From: JBBRWO01 sp964388455
Lineage (GTDB): Bacteria; Actinomycetota; Coriobacteriia; Anaerosomatales; JAAXUF01
DNA: 64,000 nt
Assembly: GCA_964388455.1 (NCBI GenBank)
Contig: CAYMAN010000006.1
Coordinates: forward strand, 1-64,000
Direction of reading: 5' to 3'
In this document: positions 7,104 through 16,079 of the stretch, piece by piece
How positions within the stretch are numbered: position 1 is the first letter of the stretch
How the letters are laid out: each line of letters starts with the position of its first letter
Position numbers and translations under genes: made by a program
The notes under the pieces: generated by a model
The model's database searches: none
Told to the model about the DNA's origin: nothing
What the model saw: the letters and a program-made list of their open reading frames with translations, nothing else

Positions 7104-7196
7104 ATTCGGTGAATAAGCAAGACGCGTGGGACCTTGGTCGTAAACTCGCTGTGTGAACGCTCTCGCGCCACGTGCGCGTAGTCGGAGGAGGAACAG

Positions 7197-7910
7197 ATGG
7201 CAGCGGAAACCCGCCGCGTCCTGCTGGTTGAAGACGAGAAGAGCATCAGAGACGCCGTCGCCGCGTATCTCGAGCGCGAAGGCTACTGGATCACGTCGGC
7301 CGGCGACGGCCAGGCGGCGCTCGACGCATTCGCGAAGCACCGTTTCGACCTGGTCGTACTCGACCTCATGCTGCCCAAAGTGAGTGGCGAGGTCGTGTGC
7401 CGCACCATCCGCGACACCTCAGACGTACCGATCATCATGCTCACCGCAAAGGGTGAGGAGGCCGACCGCATCGCCGGCCTCGAGCTCGGTGCCGACGACT
7501 ATCTCGTCAAGCCGTTCTCGCCACGTGAGTTGGTCGCGCGCGTCCGCGCCCTGCTTCGTCGCGCGCACGTCGACAGCGAGCCCCAGCGCGACCGCCTCGT
7601 CTTCGGCGACCTGGAGATCGACGTCGCCGGTCACAAGGCGTTTCTCGCGGGTGTGGAGCTCGATCTGACGGCAAGCGAATTCAAGCTGTTACTGACCTTG
7701 TCGCGCTATCCGGGACGCGTCTACTCGCGCATGGAGCTCGTCGAGAAGGTCCTCGGCTATGACTTCGAGGGCTACGAGCGCACGATCGACTCCCACGTGA
7801 AGAACCTGCGCGCCAAGCTCGACGACGATCCGCGCGAGCCCACCTTCATCTACACCGTCCACGGCGTCGGATACCGTTTCGAGGCCCCGAAGTCCGGTGC
7901 TGATGCCTGA
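7197..7910 (+). CDS. OmpR/PhoB-family response regulator
   Basis: This is a 237-residue two-domain regulator. The receiver domain has the acidic pair E12-D13, phospho-acceptor D56 (V-V-L-D-L-M-L-P), the switch Thr in M-L-T-A-K, and Lys in Y-L-V-K-P-F. From about residue 130 a winged-helix DNA-binding domain ends with T-I-D-S-H-V-K-N-L-R-A-K-L and V-H-G-V-G-Y-R-F. GGAGGAGG lies 5-12 bases before the ATG. The histidine kinase gene begins inside its 3' end, so the pair is co-translated. TAAACT at 7141-7146 may be the -10 of the operon. The stimulus is unknown; the adjoining lipoprotein and membrane proteins hint at envelope sensing only by position. Confidence 0.94.
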   Translation: MAAETRRVLLVEDEKSIRDAVAAYLEREGYWITSAGDGQAALDAFAKHRFDLVVLDLMLPKVSGEVVCRTIRDTSDVPIIMLTAKGEEADRIAGLELGADDYLVKPFSPRELVARVRALLRRAHVDSEPQRDRLVFGDLEIDVAGHKAFLAGVELDLTASEFKLLLTLSRYPGRVYSRMELVEKVLGYDFEGYERTIDSHVKNLRAKLDDDPREPTFIYTVHGVGYRFEAPKSGADA

Positions 7911-9366
7911 TACCGCAACACCGCCCGCCGAGAAGCCCGCTACGCCTGAGACCACCAACGGCGCCGCGGCGCGCCCGCAGACCTTCGGTCGGCGGCTCGC
8001 ATTCGCATTCGCGGCCGTTGCGGCGCTGACCGCGCTCACGGCGGCGGTGCTTCTCTCGGCGACGTGGAGCTACCAGTTCAATGAGTACGTCCGCGAGCGT
8101 CTGCAGCTCACCGCTGACGGCGTTGCTGCCGTAGTCGAGAATGCGTATCCGCAGTACGGCGGCTACTCTATCGATACGCTGGCGCAGATCCCGCGGTTTG
8201 GACCCATGAGTGGCGTCGGGGTGCAGGTTCTCGACATGGACAATAACGTTCTCTACGACGACGCCACGACCGGCAGGCACATCCAGGAGATGCTCGGGAC
8301 CAACACCGCCGACGAGAACGCCGAGGATTCCGAGTTCGTCATCAAGCCGCAAGGCACGATCGTCACGTCACCCATCCACGTCATGAGCCAGCAGGTCGGC
8401 ACCGTACGCGTATGGGCGTACGGACCCGGCGCGATGCTCACTGAACGTGACGTGCAGTTTAAAATCGGCTCGTTCTTGGGCCTCGCGATCGCGGCACTCG
8501 TCGCTATCGTCGGCGCATCGCTCGCGGGTCGTGTGTACGCTCGGCAGCTGGTCAAGCCGATCGAGCGCATCACCACCACCGCGCAGGCGCTCAAGGGCGG
8601 CGATGAGGACGCACGTACCGGCATGGCCCCCGGCGACGAAATCGGATTCCTCGGCCACGTGTTCGACGAGATGGCCGATGCGATCGAGGCCGACCGCGAG
8701 ATGGAACGCCGTCTGACCGCCGACGTCGCACACGAGCTGCGCACTCCGCTGCAGGCCATCCAGGCGACCGTCGAGGCGATGCAGGACGGCGTGCTTCCCG
8801 CCGACGAGGAGCATCTCGGCGTGGTGCGTGACGAGACCGTTCGCCTCGCGCGCCTGACCAACGGCATCCTCGAGCTGACGCGGCTCGAGAACGGCACCGC
8901 CACCTTCGAGTGCACCCTCACGGACGTCGCGGTGCCGGTGCGCGCTGCCGTCGACGCGCATGAGGCGCTCATGGAGACCCGCGAGATCACGGTCACCGTG
9001 CACCTGGCCGAGGGCGTCTCTGCGTGTATTCAGCCCGACCGTATCCAGCAGGCGGTCGGCAATCTGCTCAGCAACGCCGCGCGGTACACGCCGGCCGGAG
9101 GCAGCGTCGACGTGGCACTCCGCAGCGAGGGCGGCAGCGCCATCATCGAAGTCGCCGACACCGGAATCGGCATCGCCGAGGAGGATCTGCATCTCGTGTT
9201 CTCGCGCTTCTGGCGGGCGGATGACGCGCGCGCGACCACGAGTGGCGGGCTCGGCATCGGCCTGGCCGTGACCAAAGAGATTGTCGAGCGCCACAAGGGC
9301 ACCATCCGAGCCGCACGCCGCGATGGCAGCGGATCCGTGTTCACGATCCGGTTGCCACTGGTCTGA
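7903..9366 (+). CDS. Sensor histidine kinase (HAMP, HisKA, HATPase)
   Basis: This is a 487-residue membrane kinase partnered with the preceding regulator. A disordered N-terminal stretch leads into TM1 (about residues 36-57), an extracellular sensor region, and TM2 (about 190-210). A HAMP linker follows, containing R-Q-L-V-K-P-I-E-R-I. HisKA has A-D-V-A-H-E-L-R-T-P-L-Q with the phospho-accepting H277. The ATPase domain has N-L-L-S-N-A-A-R-Y-T, D-T-G-I-G-I and G-G-L-G-I-G-L-A-V. The ATG at 7903 overlaps the regulator stop by 8 bases; a GTG at 7897 is an alternative. The sensor region between the two helices (about 130 residues) carries no motif I recognise. Confidence 0.93.
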   Translation: MPDTATPPAEKPATPETTNGAAARPQTFGRRLAFAFAAVAALTALTAAVLLSATWSYQFNEYVRERLQLTADGVAAVVENAYPQYGGYSIDTLAQIPRFGPMSGVGVQVLDMDNNVLYDDATTGRHIQEMLGTNTADENAEDSEFVIKPQGTIVTSPIHVMSQQVGTVRVWAYGPGAMLTERDVQFKIGSFLGLAIAALVAIVGASLAGRVYARQLVKPIERITTTAQALKGGDEDARTGMAPGDEIGFLGHVFDEMADAIEADREMERRLTADVAHELRTPLQAIQATVEAMQDGVLPADEEHLGVVRDETVRLARLTNGILELTRLENGTATFECTLTDVAVPVRAAVDAHEALMETREITVTVHLAEGVSACIQPDRIQQAVGNLLSNAARYTPAGGSVDVALRSEGGSAIIEVADTGIGIAEEDLHLVFSRFWRADDARATTSGGLGIGLAVTKEIVERHKGTIRAARRDGSGSVFTIRLPLV

Positions 9367-9369
9367 GCG

Positions 9370-9759
9370 CTACGGTGCAGAAGCCGCTTCAGCCAGCAGC
9401 TGAATCGCCTTTGCGGTGCCCTGCACCGGATACGACTCGGCGACGGGACCCTCGAACCAGACCTTCACGCTCGCGCCCTGCACGATCGTAGCAGCAGCCA
9501 CTTCTGCGCCGTCGGGCCCGAAGAACTGTGTGCTCGGCGCGAGAGTGACCTGCGCCTTATCGGAAACGGCGCCAGCGGGTTGGGAAGGTCCCTCGACAAG
9601 AATCGAGGCCGGCCGGTCGTCGCCGGGGACCAGACTCGTGACGGTGCCGGTGATACCGGGCGTCTCGGCTGGCAGAGTCGGGGCGCAGCCGGTAGCGGTC
9701 GCGACGATGATTCCTGCGACCGCCATCAGCAGAAGCGCGCGAGCTATCCGTGTGTTCAT
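9370..9759 (-). CDS. Small lipoprotein, DUF3221-like
   Basis: This is a 129-residue exported protein. The ATG at 9759, with GAGGAG upstream, gives a classic lipoprotein signal: two arginines, a hydrophobic core, then A-T-G-C with the lipidated cysteine at residue 25. The mature part is a small beta-domain beginning G-I-T-G-T-V-T-S-L-V and ending with V-K-V-W-F-E-G-P-V-A-E-S-Y-P-V-Q-G-T-A-K-A-I, the layout of DUF3221-type lipoproteins of unknown role. A longer open frame upstream is ignored because the signal peptide fixes the start. It converges on the kinase gene three bases away. Confidence 0.8.
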   Translation of the reverse strand: MNTRIARALLLMAVAGIIVATATGCAPTLPAETPGITGTVTSLVPGDDRPASILVEGPSQPAGAVSDKAQVTLAPSTQFFGPDGAEVAAATIVQGASVKVWFEGPVAESYPVQGTAKAIQLLAEAASAP

Positions 9760-9905
9760 GGCGACTCCTCGGTCGGAATGGGGCAGGCGACTGGGCCGGT
9801 GTGGCACTTCGAAATGGAGTATGCCCGTCAGACGCCGCTGAGCGCGTCTCGGTTCGCGTCGTGGGGTATTCTCTTCCGAGGAAGCGCCATTCAAGGGAGC
9901 TCACG

Positions 9906-10127
9906 ATGATCTTCGGCCTCACCATCTCGTTGCGCATGCTCGCCGCCGGCGGCTTGATCATGCTGGCGCTGCTGTTCTTCCAGATGGCGAGCGGTATGCG
10001 GTGGATCAAGCTCCCGCCCAAACGTCGGCTCAAGATCCACAAGACCGCGGGCACGATCCTTCTCGTGCTCGCGGTGGTGCACGGCGTTATGGGCCTGATG
10101 CTCGCAAGCGGAATCAAGATCGGCTGA
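9906..10127 (+). CDS. 73-residue two-helix membrane protein, possible haem-binding cytochrome b fragment
   Basis: The protein has two hydrophobic helices at about residues 7-28 and 48-66, joined by a very basic loop (R-W-I-K-L-P-P-K-R-R-L-K). The second helix is framed by two histidines 14 residues apart (K-I-H-K-T-A-G and V-V-H-G-V-M-G). In two-helix modules of cytochrome b type, paired histidines of this kind ligate haem; here this is only a possibility, since dimerisation would be needed to supply the rest. AGGGAG lies 7-12 bases before the ATG at 9906. The gene stands alone between the lipoprotein and purC. Confidence 0.7.
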   Translation: MIFGLTISLRMLAAGGLIMLALLFFQMASGMRWIKLPPKRRLKIHKTAGTILLVLAVVHGVMGLMLASGIKIG

Positions 10128-10217
10128 ATGTCGCTGCAGTGCACTGAGTGATACGTCGCCGCGAGGTCGTGCGTGACCGCCCTCCGTCTCGCCCTCGCCC
10201 CACGCTCGCCCTTCGCC

Positions 10218-10223
10218 TACAAT
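10218..10223 (+). promoter_or_regulatory. TACAAT, candidate -10 upstream of purC
   Basis: TACAAT lies 80 bases before the purC start. The same hexamer appears 38 bases before purL and 79 bases before purH. No good -35 is visible, so the call rests on recurrence and position. Confidence 0.35.
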
Positions 10224-10302
10224 GACGGCGTGGTTTCGTGCTCACCGAGAACCTGCGCACGCACCACGATTCCCGATCCGATCCCGACCCCCGAGGAGTA
10301 CC

Positions 10303-11190
10303 GTGACGCTCTCTTCGCTCACCCCTGACTCGCAGGGCAAAGTCCGCGATCTCTACGATCTGGGCGACAGGCTGCTCCTCGTCGCGAGCGACCGCATCAG
10401 CGCGTTCGATGTGGTCCTTCCCGACGACATCGCGTACAAGGGCGAAGTGCTCACCAAGCTCTCGCTCTTCTGGTTCGACCTTCTCGCCGGGGTCACCGCG
10501 AATCACCTGATCTCCACCGACGTAGCCGATCTGCCAGAGCAGTTCGCGCCCCACGCCGAGGAGCTCGCCGGGCGCTTCATGCTCGTGAAGAAGGCGACCG
10601 TCTTCCCGGTCGAATGCATCGTGCGCGGCTACCTCGCCGGCTCCGGCTGGGCCGAGTACCAGCGCTCCGGCACCGTGTGCGGCATCCCGCTGCCGGCCGG
10701 CATGGTCGAGTCCGACCGGCTGCCCGAGCCCATCTTCACGCCCAGCACCAAGGCCGAGATCGGCGATCACGACGAGAACATCAGCTTCGAGCAGATGGTC
10801 GAGATCATCGGCGAGGATGCGGCCAACGAGCTGCGCGACACCTCGCTCGCGGTCTACTCGGCGGCACGCGATCATGCGGCGACTCGCGGGATCATCATCG
10901 CCGACACCAAGTTCGAGTTCGGCACCATCGACGGCAAGGTTACCCTGGTCGACGAGGTTCTGACGCCCGACTCGAGCCGCTTCTGGCCCGCGGCGAGCTA
11001 CGCTCCCGGCTCCGGCCAGCCCAGCTTCGACAAGCAGTACGTTCGCGACTGGCTCTCGGCCAGCGGCTGGGACAAGACCCCGCCGCCTCCCGCGCTCCCG
11101 GCCGACGTGGTCGCGCGCACCAGCGAGACGTACATCCAGGCGTACGAGCTGATCACCGGCTCGACGTTCATCCCTGAAGGAAAGGCCTGA
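10303..11190 (+). CDS. purC: Phosphoribosylaminoimidazole-succinocarboxamide synthase (SAICAR synthetase)
   Basis: PurC joins CAIR and aspartate with ATP in the eighth step of IMP synthesis. The 295 residues show G-K-V-R-D-L-Y-D-L-G, A-S-D-R-I-S-A-F-D-V, V-E-C-I-V-R-G-Y-L-A-G-S-G-W-x-E-Y and I-A-D-T-K-F-E-F-G, all family hallmarks. The length matches the longer yeast-like form rather than the roughly 240-residue Bacillus/E. coli form. GTG at 10303 is chosen because CGAGGAG precedes it and the family begins here. It opens the purine run; a membrane protein gene follows after 5 bases, then purS and purQ. Confidence 0.96.
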   Translation: MTLSSLTPDSQGKVRDLYDLGDRLLLVASDRISAFDVVLPDDIAYKGEVLTKLSLFWFDLLAGVTANHLISTDVADLPEQFAPHAEELAGRFMLVKKATVFPVECIVRGYLAGSGWAEYQRSGTVCGIPLPAGMVESDRLPEPIFTPSTKAEIGDHDENISFEQMVEIIGEDAANELRDTSLAVYSAARDHAATRGIIIADTKFEFGTIDGKVTLVDEVLTPDSSRFWPAASYAPGSGQPSFDKQYVRDWLSASGWDKTPPPPALPADVVARTSETYIQAYELITGSTFIPEGKA

Positions 11191-11195
11191 CCCAC

Positions 11196-11693
11196 GTGGC
11201 CCGACGCAGCGCATCGAATCCCCGCTACCAGAAGCATCACGAGCCGGTAGGCCAGACCCGCAAGTCCGCGGCTGCGGCCAAGCCGAGCCGTGGTTCCAGC
11301 AGCGCTCCGATCAAGAAGAAGAGCACCGGCAAGAATGCGAAGGGCTCCTCGGCGGCAACGCGTCGACCGATGATGGCGAATCCGACCACACCGGAGTTCA
11401 AGCGCATCCGCTCGATCTGGTGGGGACTTCTCGGCGGTGGCCTCGTGCTGACCACGATATCGTGGGCGATGCGCGAGTACCTCGTCGCGACGTGGGCGAC
11501 CACGGCCTCCAACGTCGTTCTCGGCCTCGCGTATGCCTGCATCTTCTACGCGCTCTACCTGGACTGGACCCGCATGCGTCCCATGCGTCAGGCAGCCTAC
11601 AAGGCCGGTGCAACCGTCAAGCCCGCCAAGTCCACCGAGAAGCCCACCGAGAAGGTCAAGGCTGACACCGACTCCGACACCACCGGCGAGTAG
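11196..11693 (+). CDS. Basic membrane protein of unknown function in the purine operon
   Basis: This protein has 165 residues and I do not recognise it. The first about 65 residues are very rich in Lys, Arg, Ser and Ala and are probably disordered. Two hydrophobic helices follow at about 73-92 and 99-120, then a charged, Thr/Lys-rich tail. The GTG start lies 5 bases after the purC stop, so it is almost certainly on the same transcript, and purS follows 40 bases later. The basic N-terminus would face the cytoplasm. Nothing links it biochemically to purine synthesis. Confidence 0.7.
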   Translation: MARRSASNPRYQKHHEPVGQTRKSAAAAKPSRGSSSAPIKKKSTGKNAKGSSAATRRPMMANPTTPEFKRIRSIWWGLLGGGLVLTTISWAMREYLVATWATTASNVVLGLAYACIFYALYLDWTRMRPMRQAAYKAGATVKPAKSTEKPTEKVKADTDSDTTGE

Positions 11694-11733
11694 CCGGCTT
11701 ACCGCCCCGTTCGCAGACCGAAAGGACCCACGC

Positions 11734-11970
11734 ATGGCGCGCTACGAGATCTACGTCACCTACAAGGCGGGCATCTTCGATCCTCCCGGCGCCACCGCTG
11801 AGCGTGCGCTGGTAAACCTCGGCTACGAGGGTGTGCACGAGGTCAAGATCGGCAAGTTCATCCGCATCGAGGCTGACGCCGATCTCGCGACCGTCAGCGA
11901 GATGTGCGAGAAGCTTCTGGCCAACCCGGTCATCGAGGAGTACCGCATCGAGACCGTCGAGGAGGGCTAG
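11734..11970 (+). CDS. purS: Phosphoribosylformylglycinamidine synthase subunit PurS
   Basis: PurS is the small structural subunit that bridges PurL and PurQ in the three-part FGAM synthase of Gram-positive bacteria and archaea. The 78 residues have the family pattern: Y-E-I-Y-V-T-Y-K-A-G-I-F-D-P-P-G, A-L-V-N-L-G-Y-E-G-V, V-K-I-G-K-F-I-R-I-E and the closing N-P-V-I-E-E-Y-R-I-E. The ATG at 11734 gives the normal length. purQ starts 3 bases after the stop. Confidence 0.95.
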   Translation: MARYEIYVTYKAGIFDPPGATAERALVNLGYEGVHEVKIGKFIRIEADADLATVSEMCEKLLANPVIEEYRIETVEEG

Positions 11971-11973
11971 CGC

Positions 11974-12672
11974 ATGCGTTTCGGCGTAGTCATCTTCCCC
12001 GGCTCCAACTGCGAGCAGGACGTCATTCGCGCCACCAAGTACCTGGGCTACGACGCCGAGTACATCTGGCACGGCGACACCGACCTGTCCGGCTTCGACG
12101 CCATCGTGCTGCCGGGCGGTTTCAGCTACGGCGACTACATCCGCACGGGCGCCGTCGCCCGCTTCAGCCCCGTCATGAACGAGGTCGTCCGCTTCGCTGA
12201 TGCTGGCGGACCTGTCCTCGGCATCTGCAACGGATTCCAGATCCTCTGCGAGGCGCACATGCTTCCGGGTGCCCTCTTGCGCAACCGCGGCCTGAAGTTC
12301 ATCTGCAAGTCCACGAACCTGCGCGTCGAGAGCGACGCATGTCAGTGGCTCGACGCTCCTGTCGGCTCGGTGCTCTCGATCCCGATCAACCACAACGAGG
12401 GCAACTACTACTGCGACGCCGAGACACTCTCGAGCCTCAACGCAAACGGCCAGGTCGTGCTGCGCTACTGCGAGCCCGATGGTTCGCGTGCAGAAGGTGG
12501 CAGCGCCCCCAACGGCTCGCTCGACGACATCGCCGGCATCTGCAACGAGCGCGGCAACGTCTTCGGTCTCATGCCGCACCCCGAGCGCGTGCTCGAGCCG
12601 ATCATCGGCGGAACCGACGGTCAGCCGTTCTTCACGAGCATCGTCGCCAAGCTCGCGACCGTGGCCGGCTAG
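11974..12672 (+). CDS. purQ: Phosphoribosylformylglycinamidine synthase subunit PurQ (glutaminase)
   Basis: PurQ supplies ammonia from glutamine to PurL for FGAM synthesis. The 232-residue class I amidotransferase has the nucleophile C85 in V-L-G-I-C-N-G-F-Q, the oxyanion strand L-P-G-G-F-S-Y-G-D, and the His/Glu pair in M-P-H-P-E-R near residue 210. The stop TAG overlaps the GTG of the next membrane protein gene by one base. purL, which should immediately follow in a compact operon, lies about 4.8 kb downstream behind the P-type ATPase and TrkA genes. Confidence 0.96.
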   Translation: MRFGVVIFPGSNCEQDVIRATKYLGYDAEYIWHGDTDLSGFDAIVLPGGFSYGDYIRTGAVARFSPVMNEVVRFADAGGPVLGICNGFQILCEAHMLPGALLRNRGLKFICKSTNLRVESDACQWLDAPVGSVLSIPINHNEGNYYCDAETLSSLNANGQVVLRYCEPDGSRAEGGSAPNGSLDDIAGICNERGNVFGLMPHPERVLEPIIGGTDGQPFFTSIVAKLATVAG

Positions 12673-13085
12673 TGGCCGGCGCCGACTACACCTTGGGCGG
12701 GCCGATCTACTGGTTCATGGTGGCACTGCTGGTACTCGCGGGCATACTCGCGGCGTTCGTGGTGCTGCATTCGCTGATGGTGGCCCGTCGCGGTCGATTT
12801 GCCGAAAAACCGGCGTCGGTGTGGCTCTGGGCGGGTCCGCAAGCCGTCTATCTCGTGCTGCTGTTCGTGGTGCAGGGGCCCTGGCTGCCGCTGATCGCTG
12901 CCGCGGTCCTGGTCTTCATCACGCCATTGGCGCTGATTCAGTCGCTCGCTTATCTGCTGCGCGTGGTGTTCCCCAAGGCGATCGAGCAGGCCCAAACGGT
13001 TGAGCCTGATGGCGCGGAGCCGAACGGCCGGGCTCGCGCATCGGCGTCAGAGTCGCCGAGCGAATCGTCGCCACCCGCGGAATAG
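12672..13085 (+). CDS. Three-helix membrane protein coupled to purQ
   Basis: This 137-residue protein belongs to no family I recognise. Three hydrophobic helices are visible, at about residues 11-36, 49-66 and 68-92, followed by an acidic, Ser/Glu/Pro-rich tail. The GTG start shares its first base with the last base of the purQ stop (TAGTG), so it is translated by re-initiation from purQ. The frame also runs open far upstream inside purQ, but that part is shadow sequence. An inner-membrane location is likely; the function is unknown. Confidence 0.72.
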   Translation: MAGADYTLGGPIYWFMVALLVLAGILAAFVVLHSLMVARRGRFAEKPASVWLWAGPQAVYLVLLFVVQGPWLPLIAAAVLVFITPLALIQSLAYLLRVVFPKAIEQAQTVEPDGAEPNGRARASASESPSESSPPAE

Positions 13086-13100
13086 CCAGCAGGAACCGCG

Positions 13101-13167
13101 TCGCCTTCGGCGAAACTCGCCTCTATGGCCCGGAACCGTCCGGACCGCATCCGCGGAGACTCTCCGC
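13101..13167 (+). promoter_or_regulatory. Hairpins in the leader of the P-type ATPase gene
   Basis: Two perfect small stems, TCGCC-TTC-GGCGA (13101-13113) and GCGGAG-ACT-CTCCGC (13153-13167), lie in the 107 bases before the ATPase start. They may terminate the purQ transcript or form a regulatory leader. I could not match them to a known riboswitch. Confidence 0.35.
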
Positions 13168-13192
13168 AGTGCAGCGGCGATGCGAGGTCTTG

Positions 13193-16000
13193 ATGGAAGA
13201 GCAGAATGCGGGCTGTGACGCCCTTACGTGTCATCAGCTGAGTGCCGACGAGGTGTACGACGCTCTCGGAAGCTCCTCGTCGGGGCTTACCACACAGCAG
13301 ATCCGGGAGCTCTCCATACGGTACGGGCCCAACGCGATTCGCGAGATCAAGGGCCGTCCGCTCATCTTCAAGTTCCTCGAGAATTTCTATCACCTCTTCG
13401 CGATCCTGCTCTGGGTCGGAGGTATCCTCGCGTTCGTGGGCGGCATGCCCGAACTGGGCTGGGCCATCTTCGCAGTCATCTTCATCAACGCCATCTTCTC
13501 GTTCTGGCAGGAGTTCCGCGCCGAGAAGGCGACCGAAGCGCTCATGCAGATGATCCCGCGCAACGCGAAGGTCATTCGCGATGGTCAGACGCAGCAGATA
13601 TCTGCGGTCGACCTCGTACCCGGCGACCTCATAGTCCTTGAGGAGGGCGACGCGATCTCGGCCGACGCGCGGTTGGTCGAGGAGTTCGAGCTGCGCACCA
13701 ATAATGCGACCCTCACCGGCGAGTCGGAGCCGGTGCGCAAGACCGCGTCCCCTCACCTCGATGCCACGTTGACCCCCATCGAGATGCCGAACCTGGTGTT
13801 CGCCGGCACAAGCGTCGCGTACGGCAACGGCAAGGCCGTGGTATATGCGACCGGCATGAACACGCAGTTCGGCAAGATCGCAGAGTTGACTCAGGGCGTC
13901 GAGGCGGAGCTCAGTCCGCTGCAAAAGGAGATCGAGAAGGTCGTCCAGCTGGTGGCGATGCTCGCCTTCGGACTGGGTATCACGTTCTTCATTCTCGGCT
14001 ACTACGTGGTTGGGCTGACGCTCACGGAAGGGCTGCTCTTCGCAATCGGCATCATCGTGGCAAACGTGCCTGAGGGCCTGCTGCCAACTGTGAGCCTCTC
14101 GCTTGCGATGGGCGTGCAGCGCATGGCTGGGCGTCACGCGCTCATCAAGAAGCTCTCTTCCGTGGAGACTCTGGGTTGTACCACGGTCATCTGTACCGAC
14201 AAGACCGGGACGCTCACGAAGAACGAGATGACGGTTCGGGACATATGGGTCGCCGGCCAACACCTCGATGTTTCAGGCGGTGGCTACGCGCCTCAGGGAG
14301 ACGTGAGTGAGAGGGGAAACACGCTCGACGACCGTCAGCGTGGTGCACTCGGCATCCTGGTCAGAACGGCCTCGCTCTGCAACAACGCTCGATTGATATC
14401 ACCGGCGGAACCAGAGGCGGCCTGGACGATTCTCGGTGATCCCACTGAGGCCGCGCTGCTCGTCGCTGCTCGGAAAGCGGGCTTCGACTACGAGGCTGAA
14501 CTCGCCGCGACGCGTCGAGTGTTCGAGCTGCCCTTCGACTCGGTGCGCAAGCGCATGACCACCATACACATGGATCATCGGCTCGGGCGCATCGGCTACG
14601 TGAAAGGTGCACCTAAAGAGGTGCTCGAACTCTGCACCCAGGTGGAGATGCTCGACGGTACGGTGGAGCTGGAGCAAACAGCGCGTGCCGAGATCATGGA
14701 GCAGAACGACCAATTCGCGCGTGATGGTCTTCGCGTCCTGGCAATGGCGTATCGCCCGATCGCTGTTGAAGAGACGGAGTTTTCACCCGATCTGACCGAA
14801 CGCGACCTGGTGTTCGTCGGGCTCATGGCGATGATGGATCCTCCCCGAGACGAGGTCGCCGCTGCAGTCGAGCAGTGCACGACCGCCGGCATCGACATCA
14901 TCATGATCACCGGCGACTACGGACTCACCGCCGAGTCGAGTGCGCGGCGCATCGGAATCATCGATGGCGACTCGGCGCGCATCGTGACAGGTAACGACCT
15001 CAACGAGATGACGGAAGAGGACCTGACCTCGGCACTCGCTGACCGCAACATCCTCTTCGCGCGTGTCTCTCCCGAGCATAAGATGCGCATCGCGATGGCG
15101 CTCAAGAGCATGGATCACATCGTCGCGATGACCGGCGATGGCGTTAACGACGCGCCGGCGCTCAAGGTCGCCGACATCGGCGTGGCGATGGGCATCTCGG
15201 GCACCGACGTCGCCAAAGAGGCGGCCGACATGATCCTGACCGACGACAACTTCGCGAGCATCGTCCATGCGATCGAGGAAGGTCGCGCGGTCTACGACAA
15301 CATCAGGCGATTCGTGAGCTACATATTCACGAGCAACATCCCCGAGTTGCTGCCCTTCCTGCTGATGGTCATCTTCCGTATTCCCCTGGCCCTGACGATC
15401 ATGCAGATTCTTGCGATCGACCTGGGCACGGACATGATTCCGGCGCTGGCATTGGGCACGGAGGCACCGGAGCCGGGCATCATGCAGCGACCCCCACGCC
15501 CGCGTACCGAGCGTCTGCTCAACCGGAAGGTGCTCCTGCGGGCGTACGTGTTCCTCGGCCTCATCCAGGCGACTGCGGCTATGTCCGCGTTCTACTTCCT
15601 CTACTGGCGTTACGGCTGGCGCCCAGGCATGGACATGTTCGCCTTTGGCGAGACGGTGGTAGGTACGTCGACCGTCTACATCCTCGCCACGACAATGACG
15701 CTCGGCGCGGTCATGACCACGCAGATCGGTAACGGATTCGCGCAGCGCACCAACGTGCAGTCGGTATTCAAGGTCGGCATCTTCAGCAACAAGTTCCTGC
15801 TCTGGGGCATCGTGAGCGAGGTCGCCTTGGTGGCGGCGCTCATGTACGTGCCGGCGCTCTCCAAAGCCTTCGGTTGTGGTCCGATCTTGTTGTGGCCCGA
15901 CTGGGCCTTCCTGTTCGCGCTTGCACCGACGCTACTCATTGCCGACGAAATACGAAAGTTCTTCGTTCGCCGAATGCGTGCGCAACCGGAGGCGGCATGA
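13193..16000 (+). CDS. P-type cation ATPase, type IIC-like (Na,K/H,K-type)
   Basis: This is an ATP-driven cation pump of 935 residues. An N-terminal cation-ATPase domain (L-S-x-D-E-V-Y-D-A-L-G) leads to TM1-2 and the actuator loop with T-G-E-S. TM4 reads A-N-V-P-E-G-L-L-P-T, the N-V-P-E-G-L form typical of Na,K/H,K-like pumps; calcium pumps usually have A-I-P-E-G. The phosphorylation site is D336 in D-K-T-G-T-L-T, then K-G-A-P-K-E, T-G-D and T-G-D-G-V-N-D-A-P, and six C-terminal helices. ATG at 13193 follows GAGG. The next two genes encode TrkA-like K+/NAD-binding proteins with no TrkH channel, suggesting a potassium or sodium link. The transported ion is not proven by sequence. Confidence 0.93.
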   Translation: MEEQNAGCDALTCHQLSADEVYDALGSSSSGLTTQQIRELSIRYGPNAIREIKGRPLIFKFLENFYHLFAILLWVGGILAFVGGMPELGWAIFAVIFINAIFSFWQEFRAEKATEALMQMIPRNAKVIRDGQTQQISAVDLVPGDLIVLEEGDAISADARLVEEFELRTNNATLTGESEPVRKTASPHLDATLTPIEMPNLVFAGTSVAYGNGKAVVYATGMNTQFGKIAELTQGVEAELSPLQKEIEKVVQLVAMLAFGLGITFFILGYYVVGLTLTEGLLFAIGIIVANVPEGLLPTVSLSLAMGVQRMAGRHALIKKLSSVETLGCTTVICTDKTGTLTKNEMTVRDIWVAGQHLDVSGGGYAPQGDVSERGNTLDDRQRGALGILVRTASLCNNARLISPAEPEAAWTILGDPTEAALLVAARKAGFDYEAELAATRRVFELPFDSVRKRMTTIHMDHRLGRIGYVKGAPKEVLELCTQVEMLDGTVELEQTARAEIMEQNDQFARDGLRVLAMAYRPIAVEETEFSPDLTERDLVFVGLMAMMDPPRDEVAAAVEQCTTAGIDIIMITGDYGLTAESSARRIGIIDGDSARIVTGNDLNEMTEEDLTSALADRNILFARVSPEHKMRIAMALKSMDHIVAMTGDGVNDAPALKVADIGVAMGISGTDVAKEAADMILTDDNFASIVHAIEEGRAVYDNIRRFVSYIFTSNIPELLPFLLMVIFRIPLALTIMQILAIDLGTDMIPALALGTEAPEPGIMQRPPRPRTERLLNRKVLLRAYVFLGLIQATAAMSAFYFLYWRYGWRPGMDMFAFGETVVGTSTVYILATTMTLGAVMTTQIGNGFAQRTNVQSVFKVGIFSNKFLLWGIVSEVALVAALMYVPALSKAFGCGPILLWPDWAFLFALAPTLLIADEIRKFFVRRMRAQPEAA

Positions 16001-16079
16001 CGATGCCTCGCAAAGGGAAGGAAGCCGCTAGGGGTGCATCGACGGCACGTGCTGCAGGTCTGATCGAGGAGGGAACCAC

